In this document: positions 61,564 through 64,000 of the stretch, piece by piece
Position numbering within the stretch: position 1 is the stretch's first letter
Layout: each line of letters opens with the position of its first letter
NCBI RefSeq assembly: GCF_001571065.1
Contig: NZ_BCSW01000011.1
Coordinates: 1 to 64,000 of the forward strand
DNA from: Dietzia cinnamea NBRC 102147
GTDB taxonomy: Bacteria; Actinomycetota; Actinomycetes; Mycobacteriales; Mycobacteriaceae
Direction: 5' to 3'
DNA length: 64,000 nt
Position numbers and translations under genes: made by a program
Notes under the pieces: generated by a model
What the model was told of the DNA's origin: nothing
Databases searched by the model: none
The model's input: only the letters and a program-made list of their open reading frames with translations

Positions 61564-62613
61564 TCAGCCGACGCGGTCGACCGTGAAGCGCACCAGTCGG
61601 CGCAGCGCCTCGTTGGCGGGGCCGGCGGGCAGGGCGTCGAGCTCGGCCATGGCGTCGTCGACGTACTTCTCCAGCGTCGCCCGCGCGCGTCGCATGCCGT
61701 CGGAGACACGGAGCAACTCCAACGCCTCCGCGACCTCGGCATCGTCGGTGAGCGGCTGGGCCAGCAGGTCGCGCAGTCGCGGACTGTCGGGCGAGCCGGC
61801 CTCCATCGCGTAGATCATCGGCAGGGTGTGCACGCCCTCGCGCAGGTCGGTGCCGGGGGTCTTGCCGGACTCGGCGGACGGGGAGGCGATGTCGATGATG
61901 TCGTCGGCGATCTGGAACGCGATCCCCACCGCGTCGCCGAACCTGCGCAGCCGCGCGATCTGCTCGCCGGTCGCGCCGGAGTACTCGCCTCCGAACTGGG
62001 CGGCGGCGGCGATGAGCGACCCGGTCTTCTCCCAGATGACGCGCAGGTAGTGCTGGGCTGCGTCCTCGTCGCGGCCGCCGACGCCGGGCCCGACGGTCTC
62101 GCGCATCTGCCCGGTGACCAGTTCGGCGAAGGTCTGGGCGATGAGCTGGACGGCGGCGGGACCGAGGTCTGCCAGCAGCATGGACGAGTGGGCGAAGAGG
62201 AAATCGCCGGCGAGGATCGCGGTGGAATTGTCCCACCTGCTGTTGGCGGACTCGACGCCGCGGCGCATGCTGGCCTCGTCCATGACGTCGTCGTGGTACA
62301 GGGTGGCGAGGTGGATCATCTCGCAGACGACGGCGGCCTTGACCAGGCGCTCGTGGTCGGGCTCGGGCCCGATCTCGCCGGCGAGGAGGGTCACGATCGG
62401 CCGGAAGCGCTTGCCGCCGGCGGTGACGAGGTGAAGGGCGACCTCGGAGAGGAAGTCCTCGCCGCTCTCGAGCCGGCTGACCAGCAGTTTCTCAACCTCG
62501 TCGAGTCGCCCTCGCAGGGCGGCGGCGAGGTCTGCGTCACCGACGTCCACGCCGGCCACCACGTGGTCCGTCGCCGTGTCCGCGGTGCCGGTCGTCACTG
62601 AATCGCTCGACAT
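61564..62613 (-). CDS. grcC: Long-chain polyprenyl diphosphate synthase (GrcC-like)
   Basis: All-trans isoprenyl diphosphate synthase of 349 residues from ATG 62613. GGKRFRP at 66-72 binds isopentenyl diphosphate. YHDDVMDEASMRRG at 107-120 and FQIADDIID at 233-241 are the two Asp-rich motifs. The absence of bulky residues just before the first motif fits a long product chain. By gene order it matches M. tuberculosis grcC1 beside menJ, so it probably makes the menaquinone side-chain precursor. It is a second prenyl synthase, distinct from crtE five kilobases away. Confidence 0.9.
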   Translation of the reverse strand: MSSDSVTTGTADTATDHVVAGVDVGDADLAAALRGRLDEVEKLLVSRLESGEDFLSEVALHLVTAGGKRFRPIVTLLAGEIGPEPDHERLVKAAVVCEMIHLATLYHDDVMDEASMRRGVESANSRWDNSTAILAGDFLFAHSSMLLADLGPAAVQLIAQTFAELVTGQMRETVGPGVGGRDEDAAQHYLRVIWEKTGSLIAAAAQFGGEYSGATGEQIARLRRFGDAVGIAFQIADDIIDIASPSAESGKTPGTDLREGVHTLPMIYAMEAGSPDSPRLRDLLAQPLTDDAEVAEALELLRVSDGMRRARATLEKYVDDAMAELDALPAGPANEALRRLVRFTVDRVG

Positions 62614-62749
62614 CCCCACTCGTCCTCGTCGCCTGGTGCGGGTCGGCATCGACCGGCCCTTCCCGACAGACTACGGTCCCGGCCCGGCGGCTGCGGCACC
62701 CCACCCCGCCCGAGGTGCCGGCGACCGTCGCGCCCGCCGACCTGCCACC

Positions 62750-64000
62750 ATGGTGCGTATGGAGTCCCGGCGGCGTCTTCCCTCTTCGACCGATGTCCTC
62801 GTGGTGGGCTGTGGCCCGGCGGGGGCGGCGACCGCGACGTGGTTGGCGCGGGCGGGTCGCGAGGTGACGGTGCTCGACGCCGCGGAGTTCCCGCGCGACA
62901 AGACGTGTGGGGACGGCCTGACGCCGCGGGCGATGCTCGAGGTGGACCGGCTGGGCCTGGGCGGCTGGGCGCGGGACCGGATCACCATCCGCGGCCTCGA
63001 GCTGCGGGGCTTCGGCCACGAGCGACGGGTGCCGTGGCCGGCGGGTGAGCACGGGGGCACGGGGTCGGCGGTGCGGCGCACTGTGTTCGACGACCGGCTG
63101 CGGCAGGCGGCTGTCGAGGCCGGCGCGGTGGTGCACCACGGCGTGCGGGTGACGGGCGTGGAGAGGGGCGACGACGACGAGGTGACCGCCGTCCTGGCCG
63201 GGGACGATCGCGTGGAGTGCCGGACACTGGTGGTGGCCGATGGCGTGAGGTCGCCGGTGGGTCGTCTGCTGGGTCGCACCTGGCATCGCGACACGGTCTA
63301 CGCCGTGGCGGCGCGGTCGTATGTCGGGTCCGCTCGGCATGCCCATCCGTGGATCGGGTCCGACCTCGAGCTGCGCGACGAGGCGGGTGCCATCCAGCCC
63401 GGCTACGGGTGGGTGTTCCCCCTGGGCGACGGCGAGGTCAACCTCGGGGTGGGCGCGCTGGCGACGTCGGCGCGGCCGGCGAACGTGGCGGTCAAGGAGC
63501 TGCTGCAGCACTACGCCCGTAGCGTGCGCGGGGACTGGGCGTTGGAGGGTGAGCCGCGGGCGGTGACGTCGGCGCTGCTGCCGATGGGCGGCGCGGTGTC
63601 GGGGGTGGCGGGCCGCAACTGGGCGGCGGTGGGTGACGCGGCGGCGTGCGTGAACCCGCTCAACGGTGAGGGCATCGACTACGCGCTCGAGGGCGGGCGG
63701 TTGCTGGCCGAGTTGATCCTCGCCGGCCACGGCACGGGCTCGGGCGGCGTCGGTGCCCGCACCGAGCCGCTCATGCACGCGTGGCCGGAGGTGCTGCGGC
63801 GGACGTACGGCGAGGCGTTCGCGATCGCCCGGGACGCCGCCCGGCTGCTCACCTACCCGCGGTTCCTGCCGATGGCCGGTCCGGTGGGGATGCGCTCGCA
63901 GACGTTGATGACGGCGGCGGTGCGCTGCATGTCCAACACCGTCGCCGACTCGGACCGCGACGTGGTGGCGCGGGCGTGGCGGGCGGCCGGGTCGGTGGCC
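62750..64000 (+). CDS. menJ: Geranylgeranyl reductase family flavoprotein, MenJ-like (3' end beyond window)
   Basis: About 417 residues are present and the frame is open at the edge. The FAD motif DVLVVGCGPAGAATATWLA lies at about 15-33, FPRDKTCGDGLTPRAM near 45-60 and the second flavin motif AAVGDAAACVNPLNGEGIDYAL near 292-313. These mark the geranylgeranyl reductase/menaquinone reductase group. The start is ATG 62750 or ATG 62759. It is divergent from the polyprenyl synthase. In mycobacteria MenJ saturates one isoprene unit of menaquinone, and the gene pair here suggests the same role. Confidence 0.85.
   Translation, partial: MVRMESRRRLPSSTDVLVVGCGPAGAATATWLARAGREVTVLDAAEFPRDKTCGDGLTPRAMLEVDRLGLGGWARDRITIRGLELRGFGHERRVPWPAGEHGGTGSAVRRTVFDDRLRQAAVEAGAVVHHGVRVTGVERGDDDEVTAVLAGDDRVECRTLVVADGVRSPVGRLLGRTWHRDTVYAVAARSYVGSARHAHPWIGSDLELRDEAGAIQPGYGWVFPLGDGEVNLGVGALATSARPANVAVKELLQHYARSVRGDWALEGEPRAVTSALLPMGGAVSGVAGRNWAAVGDAAACVNPLNGEGIDYALEGGRLLAELILAGHGTGSGGVGARTEPLMHAWPEVLRRTYGEAFAIARDAARLLTYPRFLPMAGPVGMRSQTLMTAAVRCMSNTVADSDRDVVARAWRAAGSVA

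Noticed and set aside
61132-62601. A 489-codon plus-strand frame running from the intergenic island across the polyprenyl synthase gene.
   Set aside because: Most of it is antisense to a gene with intact Asp-rich motifs. The first 35 codons are more ordinary in composition but too short to assign.

Overview
The window is high-GC actinobacterial DNA from the Mycobacteriales (mycolic-acid bacteria). It most likely comes from Dietzia or a close relative. The evidence is a complete yrbEAB-mceABCDEF operon, a HadAB-type dehydratase pair beside tRNA-Trp/secE/nusG, an rpoB start region of the Corynebacterium type, and a C50 carotenoid operon in which a lycopene cyclase subunit is fused to a lycopene elongase, as described for Dietzia. 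The genus is inferred; no rRNA gene is present.

Layout. 1-5.4 kb: an envelope glycan or glycolipid cluster with a family 2 glycosyltransferase cut by the left edge, a NodU/CmcH carbamoyltransferase, two tandem paralogous glycosyltransferases and a divergent pyruvyl-transferase-like gene. 5.5-6.8 kb: a CYP152 fatty-acid peroxygenase P450 with an OleT-like histidine. 6.9-13.4 kb: a GAF-LuxR regulator, a valine-catabolic operon (mmsA, acyl-CoA dehydrogenase, mmsB) and a divergent acyl-CoA synthetase. 13.5-21 kb: small metabolic and stress genes, a MoxR-type AAA/VWA pair, and two adjacent decayed genes (an LLM-class oxidoreductase and an SDR). 21-24.3 kb: a three-gene unit of alpha/alpha-barrel protein, methyltransferase and GT4 glycosyltransferase.

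24.5-49.7 kb is the information-processing locus, mostly on the minus strand: secE-nusG, rplK-rplA, rplJ-rplL and rpoB-rpoC, with terminators and a probable L10 leader. A full Mce lipid importer (ATPase mceG, permeases yrbEA and yrbEB, mceA-F, two Mce-associated proteins) sits between rplL and rpoB. A diacylglycerol-kinase-family gene lies divergently between rplA and rplJ. Next come tRNA-Trp, hadB-hadA, and tRNA-Met and tRNA-Thr.

51.3-57.4 kb holds a glycosyltransferase convergent with a tightly overlapping carotenoid operon (crtE-crtB-crtI-lbtA-lbtBC). It should convert farnesyl diphosphate through GGPP, phytoene and lycopene to a cyclic C50 carotenoid. After it come tRNA-Tyr, yajQ, a modABC molybdate transporter, a repeat-bearing intergenic stretch of about 500 bp, a long-chain polyprenyl diphosphate synthase and a geranylgeranyl-reductase-family flavoprotein cut by the right edge. 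The last two resemble the mycobacterial grcC1/menJ menaquinone pair.

Linked themes are isoprenoid supply for pigment and quinone, envelope lipid import and modification, and branched-chain and fatty-acid catabolism. Overlapping ATGA/GTGA stop-start junctions run through the mce, had, crt and mod operons and point to translational coupling.
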